Source: Candidatus Zhuqueibacterota bacterium (lineage in GTDB: Bacteria; Zhuqueibacterota; Zhuqueibacteria; Residuimicrobiales; Oceaniaggregativiventaceae). From it: 64,000 nt of DNA. Position 1 is the stretch's first letter. Every line of letters starts with the position of its first letter. The position numbers and the translations under genes are program-made. The notes beneath the pieces are model-generated. The model had not been told where the DNA came from and ran no database searches. It was given only the letters and a program-made list of their open reading frames with translations. This document shows, one piece after another, positions 1-9,817 of this stretch. The stretch is taken from assembly GCA_014728085.1 (NCBI GenBank), contig WJMF01000039.1, positions 1-64,000 on the forward strand, in the 5' to 3' direction.

Positions 1-3000
1 ACAAAGAGGGATACTTTGGTGTTGCGCCAGTTTCCAAAGTCCACACCGGAGCTGACCCTGTCACCGCTTCCCGACCCCGAACCGGAGGGTCCGTTTGCGG
101 CGCCCCACCAGTTATTGCGGGCGTTAACAGACGCTACAGATCCCTTGTGATGCACACCGTATCCGCTGTTGTCCATAATATTATTTTTATGGATGAGCGG
201 ATCGCTGCTGCCGTCAACGACAATCCCGTCGCCGGCATCCCCGTAGATGGAATTGCCTACAACGGTCGCACCGGCATTGGTGAGCTGAACAGCGGTGTTG
301 GGCTGTAGATTGTTATAGATTTCGTTGCCGACGATAATGACCTGGCGCTGTTCTACATTATCGACTTTTATGCCCTCGCCGTTTTCAAAAACGCGGTTCA
401 TAAAGACTTCCATCGGACTCTTGGTGATCTCTATACCTATTTGATTGTTGCTTATGGTATTGTTTCGCATATAGCCGTCGGAACCCTTGATGCATTTGAT
501 GCCTCTGTCCTGATCCTTTATCAAATTCCCGGTGATAAAGGTATTTGCATCATAGCTGTAAATACCATCGGCATCACTATGAGAACCACTGTCGAACGAC
601 TCTCCATTGCCATTGGTGCCGATATTGTTGCTGAGGATGTGATTGTTGCCTATATTGACCTTTGAAAGATAAATTTGATGCTGAAGATTGCAGGAGATCG
701 TATTACCCATCATCACGAGCCCGGCCGAGTTTCTCACCTTGATTCCGGTCAGCGTATAGCTGACCGGCAGGGTACCGCTCGAGTCGGTTCCGATAAAATT
801 TTCGGTAATGTTGTTCCAGTTATTGCCGTTTTTGTTCACGAATATTCCATCAACTTTATTGCCGGAAATGGTATTTCTTTGAATTTCGTTTGCCCTGCTC
901 TGGCCGGTCAAACATATTCCGGTTTCATTGGAAAGCAGTACCTTGCCACTTTTATCCAGGCCGATAATATTTTTTTCGATGATCGAATTGGACACCGTGC
1001 CGCCGGAACCATCGAGCGATCCGATTCTGATTCCATATCTTGAATTCCCGGAGATTAAATTATCGTGAACATGCGTATCCGTTGCTCCTAGAGTGATCAC
1101 GATACCGCTGTGATTCGCCGCCGCTTCCTGACCGTTGGCATCACAGCCGATTTTATTGTTACGGATTTCCGTTTCGAACGAGGAATCGGAGACCCTGATA
1201 CCGATGTATTTATTTTTCAGAATCAGGTTGTATTCGATCAGGGTTTTCGCGCAGGCGTTGATATCTACAGCCGCTAACTCATGATTGCCGATTTTGTTGT
1301 TGTGAATTTTATTTTCAGCACCGCCCTGAATATATATTCCGATTCGCTGCAGAGCGGAGCCGGGAGAATTGTTGTTGTCATAACCGATAGTACAATCTTC
1401 GATTACATTCGAGTTCGATAATTCGCCGCTGATATAGATACCATATCTCCGGTTTCCATAGATGATATTATTGCGAACGGTGTTTGAAGGGCTTTGTTCA
1501 ATCCAGACACCGGCAACCTGTTGATCTTCCGAAAGCACGTTATCCTTGAATGTACACTGTTGAATATAATTCCATTCACCGCCGCTGATTTTTACGCCGT
1601 TTCCGTTCCAGTTGGTAAAGATAAAATTTTGCAGGAAACAGTATCCAGATCGAATCTCGAGTCCGTCTGTATTGCCGGCGGTACGCCCATCCAGGAGTAC
1701 GGTTTCCTCCTCCAATACGTCAAAGCGGATCGGAAATTCGATTGCCGGCAGAGGACGGGTCGGTCTGATTTCAGCATTACCCTGGCCGGGAATGCGGATA
1801 TAGACCCGGGTGACATTGTCATCCTGCATCGCATTGACATTTTCGATGGCAGCGCGAAAAGTGCATTGGTTTCCGGGTTCGTCAGCATCGGTATCGCAGA
1901 TGCCGTCGAGTAGATCATAATCGGATGCATCGCCGGGATCATTGACAATGATGCCTTTTGCCTCAATCGGCACGCTGAGCAACGGAACATCGCCATTATT
2001 TACAATTGTCAGGGCTCCGGTCCCCATTGATGCCTGGGTGATATTGCTTTTGGCCAATCCGCCCGGTGCATAGACCACCTGAAGATCGACCATCTCTTCC
2101 TCCTGAAGCGTTAGCGGCAGATTGGGTTGGTTCTCAAGCGAGAATTGCATAGCCGGTTCGATGTCGATATTCGTTATCTCAATTTCCTCCTCGCTGGGAT
2201 TGGTGACCTGGACGGTTTGTTTTGCGATTTCACCCGGAAGAGTAAGGGGAAAGACGATCGGATTGGGTTTGACCTGAAGAACGGGCTTGATATCCATTGC
2301 CAGTTTTACCACAAAAGCATCCCTGCGCACAGCGCCTGAGGTGTCCTCTCCGTATTCGGCCTGGAAGGCATTTTTTACCGGGAAATCACGGGATTTTGTG
2401 TTGCCGGTGATATAGAGATTATTCGCTTTGTCCACGGCAATATCCCGGCACCCGTCGTCATCGCTGCCGCCGAAGGTAAAGGTGAATAGAGAATCCGTCC
2501 CCTGAGCGTTGAGGGCGAATACATGGGCGTCATCGTTTAGATAGGCGGCGATGTAGACCTGTCCACTATCATCGACCGCGATTTTCCATCCCCGTGCCGG
2601 TACGGGGATGGCATAGATAAACCCGTTTCCGCTTGGCGGCAGTTTGCAGAGATAGCGGCCGGTCGGCTGCGCAAACGGTTCCGCAGTTATGGGGATGCCT
2701 CCGCTTCCCGACAGGTATAAATAGGCATTTCCGGCATTGTCCGTATCCATATCGATTCCCTGGTCGCCCGTATCTCCTCCCAGATAGGTTGAATAGACAG
2801 CGGATCTGCCGTCTGCAGAGAGCTTTGTAATAAACGCATCGGTGTTTCCCTTTTTGCTATTTTGTATTGGATTTGGTGTTGTGGGAAAATCGGTAGAGTG
2901 GGCATAACCGGTTACGTGAGCGTGCCCCTGGTTGTCTACCGCAATGCTGTTGCCATAATCGTCGAGGTTCCCTCCGATATAGGTGCTATAGATGAGGGAA

Positions 3001-4397
3001 TTTTCTCCCGATCGGCTCGGATCCAGCTTGGCGGCAAAGGCGTCGAAATAGTAGCTGGAATTTTTGGGCATCCAGCCATTTTTGCTCGGAAAACCGGAAG
3101 AAAAGGTGGTTCCGGTGACGTAAACACAGTCTGAAGGGTCGACATCGATATCGCTCGCCTGGTCATCATTTTTTCCGCCGAGAAATGTGGAATACACCAG
3201 GGAAGAGCCGTCGGCACTGAGAACGGTGACAAAGGCTTCCCACATGCCGCGGGTACCGCCGCCAAATTCGGGTTGATAGGCGTTTTGAACCGGTAAACCC
3301 TCATAGTCGGGGGTATTTGGCCGGTCATAGGAGGTGGTGCGTCCGGCAATACAGGCATTGCCGTTGCTGTCAACAACAATGGCTTCGGGATTGTCCTCTC
3401 CGTTACCGCCGATATAGGTGGAGTAAATCACATCTGATCCATCGGCATTGAATTTGGTGATAAAGGCGTCCCTTGAATATTGCGAGCTACCCTCTTTTTT
3501 ACGGGTTTGATACGCATCTGCAACCGGAAAGCCTAAAGAGCCGGTTGACCCGGTTACATAGGCGCATCCTTCAGAATCGACGGCGATACCGGATGCCGTA
3601 TCGTAATAGTCGCCACCGAGATAGGTGGCGTAGGCGATTTTTGGGTCGATGATCAGCGTTTCCGTCCTGTTATAGGAACCCAGATCAAAATGAACCCGTT
3701 TATCGAGCTGTGCAAACCGCACCTTGACCTCGTTTCTGTTTCCGTCCGAATCCTGCCAGGCCATAGGTTTTTGATAAATCAGTTTGTGGTCGTTTGCCGT
3801 CAGCACCAGATTGCCGGCCCGGTCTGTTTCGCATTGTTCTATGCCGGAAAAAAGCAGCCCAATGTCGTCCGGGTTTGCGCCGGGCTTGACGACAAAATCG
3901 AATTCAATTTGTCCATGATGAAAATAATAGACCAGGTCGATGTTGGAATAGACGTTTTTGTATTCCACCGCGGTATAGTGGGGGACGTTTGATATCCATT
4001 GATCGGGATTGTTGCCGATAAAATAGTTCGATCTGGAGGGGACCCGTCCTTTCCCTTCGGCCCCGGCATCGCGATTTGATTCAATCAGTTGCATCTGAAC
4101 CGCTTTTTGCGGGCCGGCTTTTGCCTTGTTATGAAAATCGATCAGCGATCCCGTTGAGGTTAGAAAAAAGTTGTATCCTCTGTCTCTGTAATAAAAATCC
4201 GACATGCGGTCCGTCTGTCCCAGATTTTTTTCAAAATAGAGCGGCTGTTTAAACGAAGCGTATCTCGGTGCCGACGTTTCATCATTTTCGGCTCTGGGAA
4301 CAAACCGTACGGAAAAGAGGAGAACAAACAGCGTGAAGAACAGAACATAAAAGATTGTTTTGGTGGGATTTTGCAATATAGATGAGTGCTTTTTCAT
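1..4397 (-). CDS. Giant secreted SBBP-repeat / CSLREA / beta-helix surface protein (C terminus cut by window edge)
   Basis: The minus strand is open from the ATG at 4397 to base 1, giving at least 1,465 residues; the C terminus and any sorting signal lie outside. Residues about 15-35 are a hydrophobic signal or anchor segment. Residues 45-230 resemble the domain that usually precedes SBBP repeats (FEKNLGQT-type segment). About 250-700 carries six or so SBBP beta-propeller repeats with the pattern STYLGG, then AVD, then YVTG. About 700-800 looks like an Ig-like ASH domain. About 815-856 is CSLREA-like (CDTDA followed by CTFRAAIENVN). From 860 onward there are repeated N-x-I/V rungs of a right-handed parallel beta-helix. 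Such proteins are exported and often bind or cleave polysaccharide, but no catalytic residue is identified here, so the role is open (adhesin, glycan binding or lyase). The start is the first in-frame ATG; its ribosome site is weak. Confidence 0.85.
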   Translation of the reverse strand, partial: MKKHSSILQNPTKTIFYVLFFTLFVLLFSVRFVPRAENDETSAPRYASFKQPLYFEKNLGQTDRMSDFYYRDRGYNFFLTSTGSLIDFHNKAKAGPQKAVQMQLIESNRDAGAEGKGRVPSRSNYFIGNNPDQWISNVPHYTAVEYKNVYSNIDLVYYFHHGQIEFDFVVKPGANPDDIGLLFSGIEQCETDRAGNLVLTANDHKLIYQKPMAWQDSDGNRNEVKVRFAQLDKRVHFDLGSYNRTETLIIDPKIAYATYLGGDYYDTASGIAVDSEGCAYVTGSTGSLGFPVADAYQTRKKEGSSQYSRDAFITKFNADGSDVIYSTYIGGNGEDNPEAIVVDSNGNACIAGRTTSYDRPNTPDYEGLPVQNAYQPEFGGGTRGMWEAFVTVLSADGSSLVYSTFLGGKNDDQASDIDVDPSDCVYVTGTTFSSGFPSKNGWMPKNSSYYFDAFAAKLDPSRSGENSLIYSTYIGGNLDDYGNSIAVDNQGHAHVTGYAHSTDFPTTPNPIQNSKKGNTDAFITKLSADGRSAVYSTYLGGDTGDQGIDMDTDNAGNAYLYLSGSGGIPITAEPFAQPTGRYLCKLPPSGNGFIYAIPVPARGWKIAVDDSGQVYIAAYLNDDAHVFALNAQGTDSLFTFTFGGSDDDGCRDIAVDKANNLYITGNTKSRDFPVKNAFQAEYGEDTSGAVRRDAFVVKLAMDIKPVLQVKPNPIVFPLTLPGEIAKQTVQVTNPSEEEIEITNIDIEPAMQFSLENQPNLPLTLQEEEMVDLQVVYAPGGLAKSNITQASMGTGALTIVNNGDVPLLSVPIEAKGIIVNDPGDASDYDLLDGICDTDADEPGNQCTFRAAIENVNAMQDDNVTRVYIRIPGQGNAEIRPTRPLPAIEFPIRFDVLEEETVLLDGRTAGNTDGLEIRSGYCFLQNFIFTNWNGNGVKISGGEWNYIQQCTFKDNVLSEDQQVAGVWIEQSPSNTVRNNIIYGNRRYGIYISGELSNSNVIEDCTIGYDNNNSPGSALQRIGIYIQGGAENKIHNNKIGNHELAAVDINACAKTLIEYNLILKNKYIGIRVSDSSFETEIRNNKIGCDANGQEAAANHSGIVITLGATDTHVHDNLISGNSRYGIRIGSLDGSGGTVSNSIIEKNIIGLDKSGKVLLSNETGICLTGQSRANEIQRNTISGNKVDGIFVNKNGNNWNNITENFIGTDSSGTLPVSYTLTGIKVRNSAGLVMMGNTISCNLQHQIYLSKVNIGNNHILSNNIGTNGNGESFDSGSHSDADGIYSYDANTFITGNLIKDQDRGIKCIKGSDGYMRNNTISNNQIGIEITKSPMEVFMNRVFENGEGIKVDNVEQRQVIIVGNEIYNNLQPNTAVQLTNAGATVVGNSIYGDAGDGIVVDGSSDPLIHKNNIMDNSGYGVHHKGSVASVNARNNWWGAANGPSGSGSGSGDRVSSGVDFGNWRNTKVSLF

Positions 4398-4416
4398 GGT
4401 TGGGCCCTCATGTTTG

Positions 4417-4443
4417 ATATTGATTTCATCCGGAAATCAATAT
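4417..4443 (-). promoter_or_regulatory. Perfect 11-bp inverted repeat upstream of the surface-protein gene
   Basis: ATATTGATTTC and GAAATCAATAT are exact reverse complements separated by five bases, 20-46 bases upstream of the ATG at 4397. It could be an operator or a 5'-leader hairpin. A perfect 11-bp stem is unlikely by chance in this much sequence. No T-tract follows on either strand, so a terminator is less likely. Confidence 0.5.
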
Positions 4444-5045
4444 TCCTGTTATCTGTCCGAAGAACAGAGGCGTGTGTAAAAAATGTCGGGTGTTGATCCA
4501 GCCTGGAAGCGGAGAGGATTTTTTGGGTGTTATTGGTCAATATACTGTACAGGGAAAGGAAAATCAAGATAAAATTAAAGAATATGCTTTGTTAGGGGGA
4601 TTTTGCCGCTACCGGTTATGCCCTTTGCAAGGCCAATGCTGTTTATAAAAAGTGTTTTTACAGAGGCTGTAAACGGTTTGTTGCCGCTGTGGTTCGGGCC
4701 CGGGTTTTTCCGACAGGCGGATATTTTTAATTTGAAGAGGTGTTGTGAAATGCGTATTATGTGATTTTTTAACACAAAATGTATCCAATATTCACGCATT
4801 CAGGCGGCAAGGTTTGATTTTCCATGTCAATCGACAACCGTTTACAAACGTGCGCACGGCATTGGATTATCATTGCGGTTACTGCTCTGCTGCTGATGTC
4901 GTGCCCGGTCGCGGGCATCGCCCGGTTTGGCAATCAGGCTGCGTTTGCCGTTTTGATTTTTATCATTGCAGATACGGTTAAAACAGGCCTGCCGGGGAGA
5001 ATGCGTCCGACTCTTTTGCAGGTACTTTTTTTTATGATATTCACC

Positions 5046-5074
5046 TTGACAACAAATAGCGGAATCTCTATTTT
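5046..5074 (+). promoter_or_regulatory. Possible sigma-70-type promoter before the sulfatase gene
   Basis: TTGACA, a 17-base spacer, then TATTTT. It would give a leader of about 195 bases before the sulfatase ATG. The -35 box is perfect but the -10 box is only fair. Confidence 0.35.
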
Positions 5075-5275
5075 TAAACCGGGATATCATCAAGATGATA
5101 AACGGTGATTAGCAAAAAAAATGCGACTGTGTCAGGTGACAGGGACGTTTATATGTACATAGATATTGCGGCGGATAAAATGTGGCAGGATTTTTTCCGC
5201 ACCACCTTTAAGTTTGTAAAAACGCTGGATTGAGCGTGGTGAGTTTTATCGCGCCAGCCATTAAAGGGTGAATAG

Positions 5276-6628
5276 ATGATGAATTCAAGCCATATGAACC
5301 GAAGAACATTTATCAAAACGGCTGCCGCTTCGGCGCTGGCCCTGAACGGATTCGCTTGCCGCGCAAGAGTACCCGCTCGTAGCCAAAAGCCCAATATCGT
5401 GCTGATCATGGCTGATGATCTGGGCTATGAATGTATTGGCGCCAACGGCGGGGAATCGTATCAGACACCGGTTCTCGACAAGTTGGCTGCAAACGGCGTT
5501 CGTTTTGAGCACGCCTATGCGCAACCGCTGTGCACACCGACGCGGGTACAGCTTTTGACCGGTATCTATAATGTACGTAATTACACCGATTTTGGCGTTT
5601 TGGATAAAAATGAAACCACCTTTGCCAATCTGTTCAAAAATGCCGGTTATGCAACCTGCATAGTGGGCAAGTGGCAGCTCGGCGGGGGGGTGCAGGGCCC
5701 GAATCACTTTGGATTTGACGACTATTGCTTGTGGCAGCTGACCCCCGGCAGAACGGATTCTGAAGGACGAGACACCCGTTATCCAAATCCTAAACTGAAT
5801 GTGAATGGCAGCGTCATGGATTATAAAAATGGTGAATATGGTCCTGATGTCGTCAGCGATTATGCCTGTGATTTTATCCAAAAAAATCAAGATACCCCTT
5901 TTTTGCTCTATTATCCGATGATCCTGACTCATTGTCCTTTTGCTCCGACACCTGATTCCGAAGACTGGAATCCCGAGGACAAGGGGTCGCTGAGCTATAA
6001 AGGAGATCCGCGATATTTCGAAGATATGGTACGATATATGGACAAGATGGTTGGGAAACTCATTGCAACGCTCGAGTCGTGCGGGTTACGGGAAAATACA
6101 TTGATCATATTTACCGGCGACAACGGCACCGACGAGCCCATCGTTTCGATTCTGAACGGCCGGCGGGTCGCCGGTGCCAAGGGAGAGATGACGAATGCCG
6201 GCACACGGGTTCCCCTCATTGCAGGCTGGCCCGGTGTCATACCAACGGGTACTGTATGCAGGGATTTGGTGGATTTTAGCGATTTTTTTCCAACCCTTTG
6301 TGATGCCGCGGATATTCCGATTCCTGAAAACCTGAACATCGATGGTCGGAGTTTTTTGCCACAGGTAATGGGCAAGAAGGGAAAACCGAGAGAGTGGAGC
6401 TATTGCTGGTATTCCCGTAATGGGAAATCAGCAAACGCCCGTGTCTTTGCCAGGACCCGGCGCTACAAGTTGTATCAAACCGGTGAATTTTATGATATTC
6501 AAGAGGATGTTCCAGAGCAAAAGCCGTTAAAACAAGAAAATTTGAACGACCATCAACTGAAAACCAGGGCCATGCTCAATAAAGTCATCAAACGCTATCA
6601 AGGCATGAGGAAGCAAAGCCTGAATTGA
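5276..6628 (+). CDS. Tat-exported sulfatase (S1 / arylsulfatase A family)
   Basis: Hydrolyses sulfate esters, probably on a sulfated glycan in the periplasm or at the cell surface. 450 residues, normal for the family. The twin-arginine signal RRTFIK is at residues 9-14 with a hydrophobic stretch to about 28. The metal-binding DD is at 47-48. The formylglycine site is CTPTR at 86-90, matching the C-x-P-x-R rule, so it should be activated by the anaerobic or FGE maturase. The usual GKWHLG reads GKWQLG near residue 132, so the family's lysine is kept but the following His is Gln; I recall this in some S1 subfamilies. AAGGGTGA precedes the start; ATGs at 5279 and 5294 are alternatives. It lies with two glycosidase-type genes, which suggests degradation of a sulfated amino-sugar or deoxy-sugar polymer. 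Substrate unknown. Confidence 0.9.
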   Translation: MMNSSHMNRRTFIKTAAASALALNGFACRARVPARSQKPNIVLIMADDLGYECIGANGGESYQTPVLDKLAANGVRFEHAYAQPLCTPTRVQLLTGIYNVRNYTDFGVLDKNETTFANLFKNAGYATCIVGKWQLGGGVQGPNHFGFDDYCLWQLTPGRTDSEGRDTRYPNPKLNVNGSVMDYKNGEYGPDVVSDYACDFIQKNQDTPFLLYYPMILTHCPFAPTPDSEDWNPEDKGSLSYKGDPRYFEDMVRYMDKMVGKLIATLESCGLRENTLIIFTGDNGTDEPIVSILNGRRVAGAKGEMTNAGTRVPLIAGWPGVIPTGTVCRDLVDFSDFFPTLCDAADIPIPENLNIDGRSFLPQVMGKKGKPREWSYCWYSRNGKSANARVFARTRRYKLYQTGEFYDIQEDVPEQKPLKQENLNDHQLKTRAMLNKVIKRYQGMRKQSLN

Positions 6629-6683
6629 TAAACAACACGGAAATAGTCGAAATCGTTTTGCTTTATCAAAATCGGAGTAAAAT

Positions 6684-7788
6684 ATGAATGTCTTTCATTT
6701 GACCTGGCTGCGACATTTTTCAAGTTGCCTTATAAAGGTTGAATTATCAAAAGCGATGATGATTTTTATCGCCTTAAACCTCCTGGCCGTAACCGCCTGC
6801 GATCGGCAGACAAACAAAACACTGCAGGATCCGCCTCTCACGGGTATCGGAATCTATATGAATAATCCCTTTTACTGGCAATACGACCAAAAGCCGGTGA
6901 TGCTGATCGGCGGAAGCGTGAAGGATAACCTATTTCAGATCAGGAATCCGGAACAGCATCTCGACCTGTTGCGTTCTGTGGGTGGCAACTATGTCCGCTG
7001 CACCATGAGCAGCCGCGACAGCGGTAATTTCAAGCCCTATTACCAGGAAAACGAGTTGTATGATCTGGATCACTGGAATGTGGGACAATTGGGATCCGAC
7101 CGGCGGACAGGTGCGGGGGGTGGAACGGCAAAAAGATGAAACACATCCCTTTCTGTCCAGATCGAAAGTATCCAATACATTGAATGAGCCCGAGATGTAT
7201 GATTTTGTCGATATTTCCAACAACAATGCTCAGGATGGTGAAGTTCATTACCGATCCGCTCTGTTCGTACGGGAGCGCATTCGCAAGAGCGGTATGATCC
7301 GCCCCATTAACAACGTCAAGGTCTATGGCGGCACCATCTATGAAGCGTGGACCAAAGCGTGGGCCGGTTCTTTTAAGGATGGTGAGGAGCGTTTCTGGCG
7401 CAATCTGTTTGCCGGTCACGCCTCCATACGTTTTCACCGTCCGCCTAGTGGTATCGGATTGAATCCGGTGGCTCAGCAACATATAAAAAGCATGAGAATG
7501 CTCACCGATTCGCTGGATCTGTTCCGGCATGTGCCGTTCACCTCTCTTTTATCCGCGAGAGAGCCCAATGAGGCATTTTGTCTCGCCATTCCCGGTGAGG
7601 AATATGCGCTATATTTTCCGGCTGCCGGTGAGGTCGAGATCGATATCGCAGCGGGACTATACGTCTTGCGCTGGCTGCACATTCGGTCATCGGTGTGGCG
7701 AAACGCGAAAACAACGGAGAACCTGCAGACTATTTCCACACCGGATAATGACCAGTGGGTGGTGTGGATAAGGCGGAGACGCGGCTAG
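6684..7788 (+). pseudogene. Apiosidase-like (DUF4038-type) glycosidase broken by an internal deletion
   Basis: Two overlapping frames together make the start and end of one protein. Frame 1 (6684-7139) has a signal segment with possible lipobox (VTAC) and the family N terminus, reaching ENELYDLDHWN. Frame 2 (read from about 7078 to 7788) resumes at MWDNWDP and continues through YDFVDISNNN, RPINNVKVYGG and ERFWRNLFAGHASIRFHRPP to a C-terminal collagen-binding-like beta domain (residues ending WVVWI). In relatives I remember, roughly 100 or more residues carrying much of the TIM barrel lie between these two landmarks. Here they are missing and the junction at about 7075-7085 shifts frame. The product would be inactive. 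A sequencing or assembly error could cause the frame change but not the missing barrel. Neighbours are a sulfatase and a GH84-like gene. Confidence 0.8.
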
Positions 7789-7876
7789 ATAAAAGCGCTA
7801 CAGAGCGAGCAAACAGGAGGGGGGGCGCATAAAAGCCTCACCTTTTTTGTCAAAACTATACAGGAGTTGAGTTGAT

Positions 7877-9460
7877 ATGCGTTGTCTTAAAAAATTACAA
7901 AAGCCATTTACTGGTGAATGTAATAAACGCGGATTGGATTTACGGGGTGCGGATTTATTTACCACAATCATTCTTTTGCTGCTGTTTTGGTCTGCCCTGT
8001 TTTCTTCACACCCGCAACACACCGCTATTCTAGGGGTTATTCCCACTCCACAGCTGGAAAAGTATGGCGAGGACATGATTTGTTTAGCCGAACCGGCTGA
8101 ACCTGTTTTTATATCTGTGTCAGGTTCTGACCCGGCCACGGGCGCGATTGGCCAGGGATTGGCATTGCTATCCGGGCGTCTGGAATTTCTCGGCAAATGG
8201 GGGATCAGGGCAAGAAAAAACGGGGAAACGCCGAATATCGTTTTGCAAACCTGTTCAGCGCAAAAATTACATAGCATCATTCGCAGTCAGACAAATGGAA
8301 AATCGATTCAGGGAGAGCGGCTGTTGCAGGCGTGCGCGCTGCGCGCACAAAGCTCACCCAAAAACCGGCCGCTGGTGACGATCCACGCCTGCAGCGATCT
8401 GGGCATTTATTACGGTCTTGTTTCTCTTTGTCAGTTGTTGCAAAGGAATGAATCCGGACAGCTGTGCCTGCCTGCGGTGACTCTGGCGGATTGGCCGGAA
8501 ATCGCTTTGCGGCTGGCCCATGCCAATCTCTATCCGAGAAATAATTTGAAAAAAGTGAGGCGTTTTTACCGATGGCTCTCTCTATATAAAATCAACTGGT
8601 TTGGGTTTCATTTTTTCGGCAAAAAAATGGGAGATATGAAGCATTTTGGCGAAAAGGCCAGGAGCGATCTGTTGACGATTTTCACGGAAACGGATACGAG
8701 CGGTGTGCTACATGCCGTACCCTATTTTAATCCATTCAAGGGCCCGAATCACTATGATTTCAGCAAAGCAAAAGACAAAAGCCATTATGTACAACAGCTC
8801 GACTGGTTTCTCGACCACGGCGCCAAAGGTGTGGAAATAGACTATAACGATCATGGCAATGACATCAATTACCCGATCGACAAGCTCGTCAATTTCGTTT
8901 TTTCCGAAATAGTGAAAAAGCACAAAGATGCGATCATCATCTTCTGTCCGCCTTCAAAGGGAGCTGTCAGGTATTGGACACCGGCAACGCCTGAAATGGC
9001 GACTCTTGTGTCCAACATGCCTGCGAACATTTTAACCGTGTGGACCGGGCCTGACACCAGCATGTACCCCCTGTATAAACTCACGCCGGACCGCATAAGG
9101 TCCAACTGGACAGATATTACCGGGCAAAAGCCGTTTTTCTGGTTGAACCGGGTTTGTCTTGGATCTCACTTTTCCAGACCGCTGCAGGAGATACCGGGAG
9201 CACATGTGTTCAGGGGCGAGCTTTTGCCAACAGAATTGAGTCAATTGTTTCGCGGCATTCAACTGCATACCGGTATAAAAGCCGAACAAAATGGCACGCC
9301 CTACAAAAACCTGCCAGAGGGTCGTTATTCCGCCAAAGCGAATGCTTATTTAGCAACCGCAGCCGATTATGTCTGGAATCCACATGATTGGGATGCTGTA
9401 GAATCATATAAACGGGCCCGGCGCTTTGCCAAAATCATGATGCCGTTGATGCAGGAATAG
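7877..9460 (+). CDS. GH84-like beta-N-acetylglucosaminidase-type glycoside hydrolase
   Basis: 527 residues. After a hydrophobic export segment (about 27-43) comes a glycosidase N-domain typical of hexosaminidases (about 60-205, ending ACSDLGIYYGLVSLCQLL). A TIM-barrel region then begins ADWPEIALRLAHANLYPRNN. The segment VEIDYNDHGND near residue 320 sits where GH84 enzymes carry their catalytic Asp pair, but here the pattern is D-Y-N-D, so the exact catalytic residues need checking. The C-terminal LATAADYVWNPHDWDA matches the end of GH84-type barrels. AGGAG lies just before the ATG. The enzyme likely removes N-acetylhexosamine from a host or algal glycan together with the upstream sulfatase. 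The gene is intact, unlike its broken upstream neighbour. Confidence 0.7.
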   Translation: MRCLKKLQKPFTGECNKRGLDLRGADLFTTIILLLLFWSALFSSHPQHTAILGVIPTPQLEKYGEDMICLAEPAEPVFISVSGSDPATGAIGQGLALLSGRLEFLGKWGIRARKNGETPNIVLQTCSAQKLHSIIRSQTNGKSIQGERLLQACALRAQSSPKNRPLVTIHACSDLGIYYGLVSLCQLLQRNESGQLCLPAVTLADWPEIALRLAHANLYPRNNLKKVRRFYRWLSLYKINWFGFHFFGKKMGDMKHFGEKARSDLLTIFTETDTSGVLHAVPYFNPFKGPNHYDFSKAKDKSHYVQQLDWFLDHGAKGVEIDYNDHGNDINYPIDKLVNFVFSEIVKKHKDAIIIFCPPSKGAVRYWTPATPEMATLVSNMPANILTVWTGPDTSMYPLYKLTPDRIRSNWTDITGQKPFFWLNRVCLGSHFSRPLQEIPGAHVFRGELLPTELSQLFRGIQLHTGIKAEQNGTPYKNLPEGRYSAKANAYLATAADYVWNPHDWDAVESYKRARRFAKIMMPLMQE

Positions 9461-9553
9461 CTCGCCCGTTTACTCTTTTTGAAAGCATCAATGTCAACTA
9501 TCAGCAAGTGATTGTAATACCGGATTCCATAATTGCAACCCCGCCTGGATTGT

Positions 9554-9715
9554 TGCTGCAGTGTCAAATACGAGTACGTGTATCCAAACGCGCCGGAAAA
9601 CGGCCGGGAGCTGTATGCCGGCTTGGAATGGTATTTTGATTTTTTTAACAATGAACGGCGACATCAAAGATTGGAAAATCAAACACCGGCTCAAGTATAT
9701 TTGAAAATGACTTGA
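9554..9715 (+). pseudogene. C-terminal remnant of an IS3-family transposase (OrfB)
   Basis: The frame encodes the last 53 residues of an IS3-type integrase: VKYEYVYPNAPENGRELY, then EWYFDFFNNERRHQRLENQ, ending TPAQVYLKMT and a stop. The N terminus, the DDE catalytic core and the partner OrfA are missing, so it is not functional. The matching right end of the element lies about 100 bases downstream at 9818-9842. Confidence 0.85.
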
Positions 9716-9817
9716 CAATGGTGAAAAAATCGGCTACCTTCACGATAACTTCAGTCGCTCTACGGGCTCCTTTCGTTATCCCAAAGGTGTTCCTACACCT
9801 TAAAAGGTACCCAAAAC

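Larger units (their letters stand above)
4398..5275. other. Long non-coding gap between divergent genes
   Basis: About 880 bases separate the minus-strand surface protein from the + strand sulfatase. It holds the hairpin at 4417-4443 and a promoter-like pair at 5046-5074. A 94-codon frame at 4824-5108 encodes a hydrophobic peptide without a recognisable family and with only a weak ribosome site; I do not call it a gene. No transposase remnant or RNA gene was recognised. Confidence 0.5.

Noticed and set aside
441-2905. Several short open frames on + and - strands inside 0.4-2.9 kb
   Set aside because: They overlap the continuous minus-strand frame of the SBBP/beta-helix protein; only that frame gives a coherent domain series.
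4824-5108. Hydrophobic 94-codon frame
   Set aside because: No family resemblance, only a weak ribosome site, and it sits in an otherwise gene-free gap.
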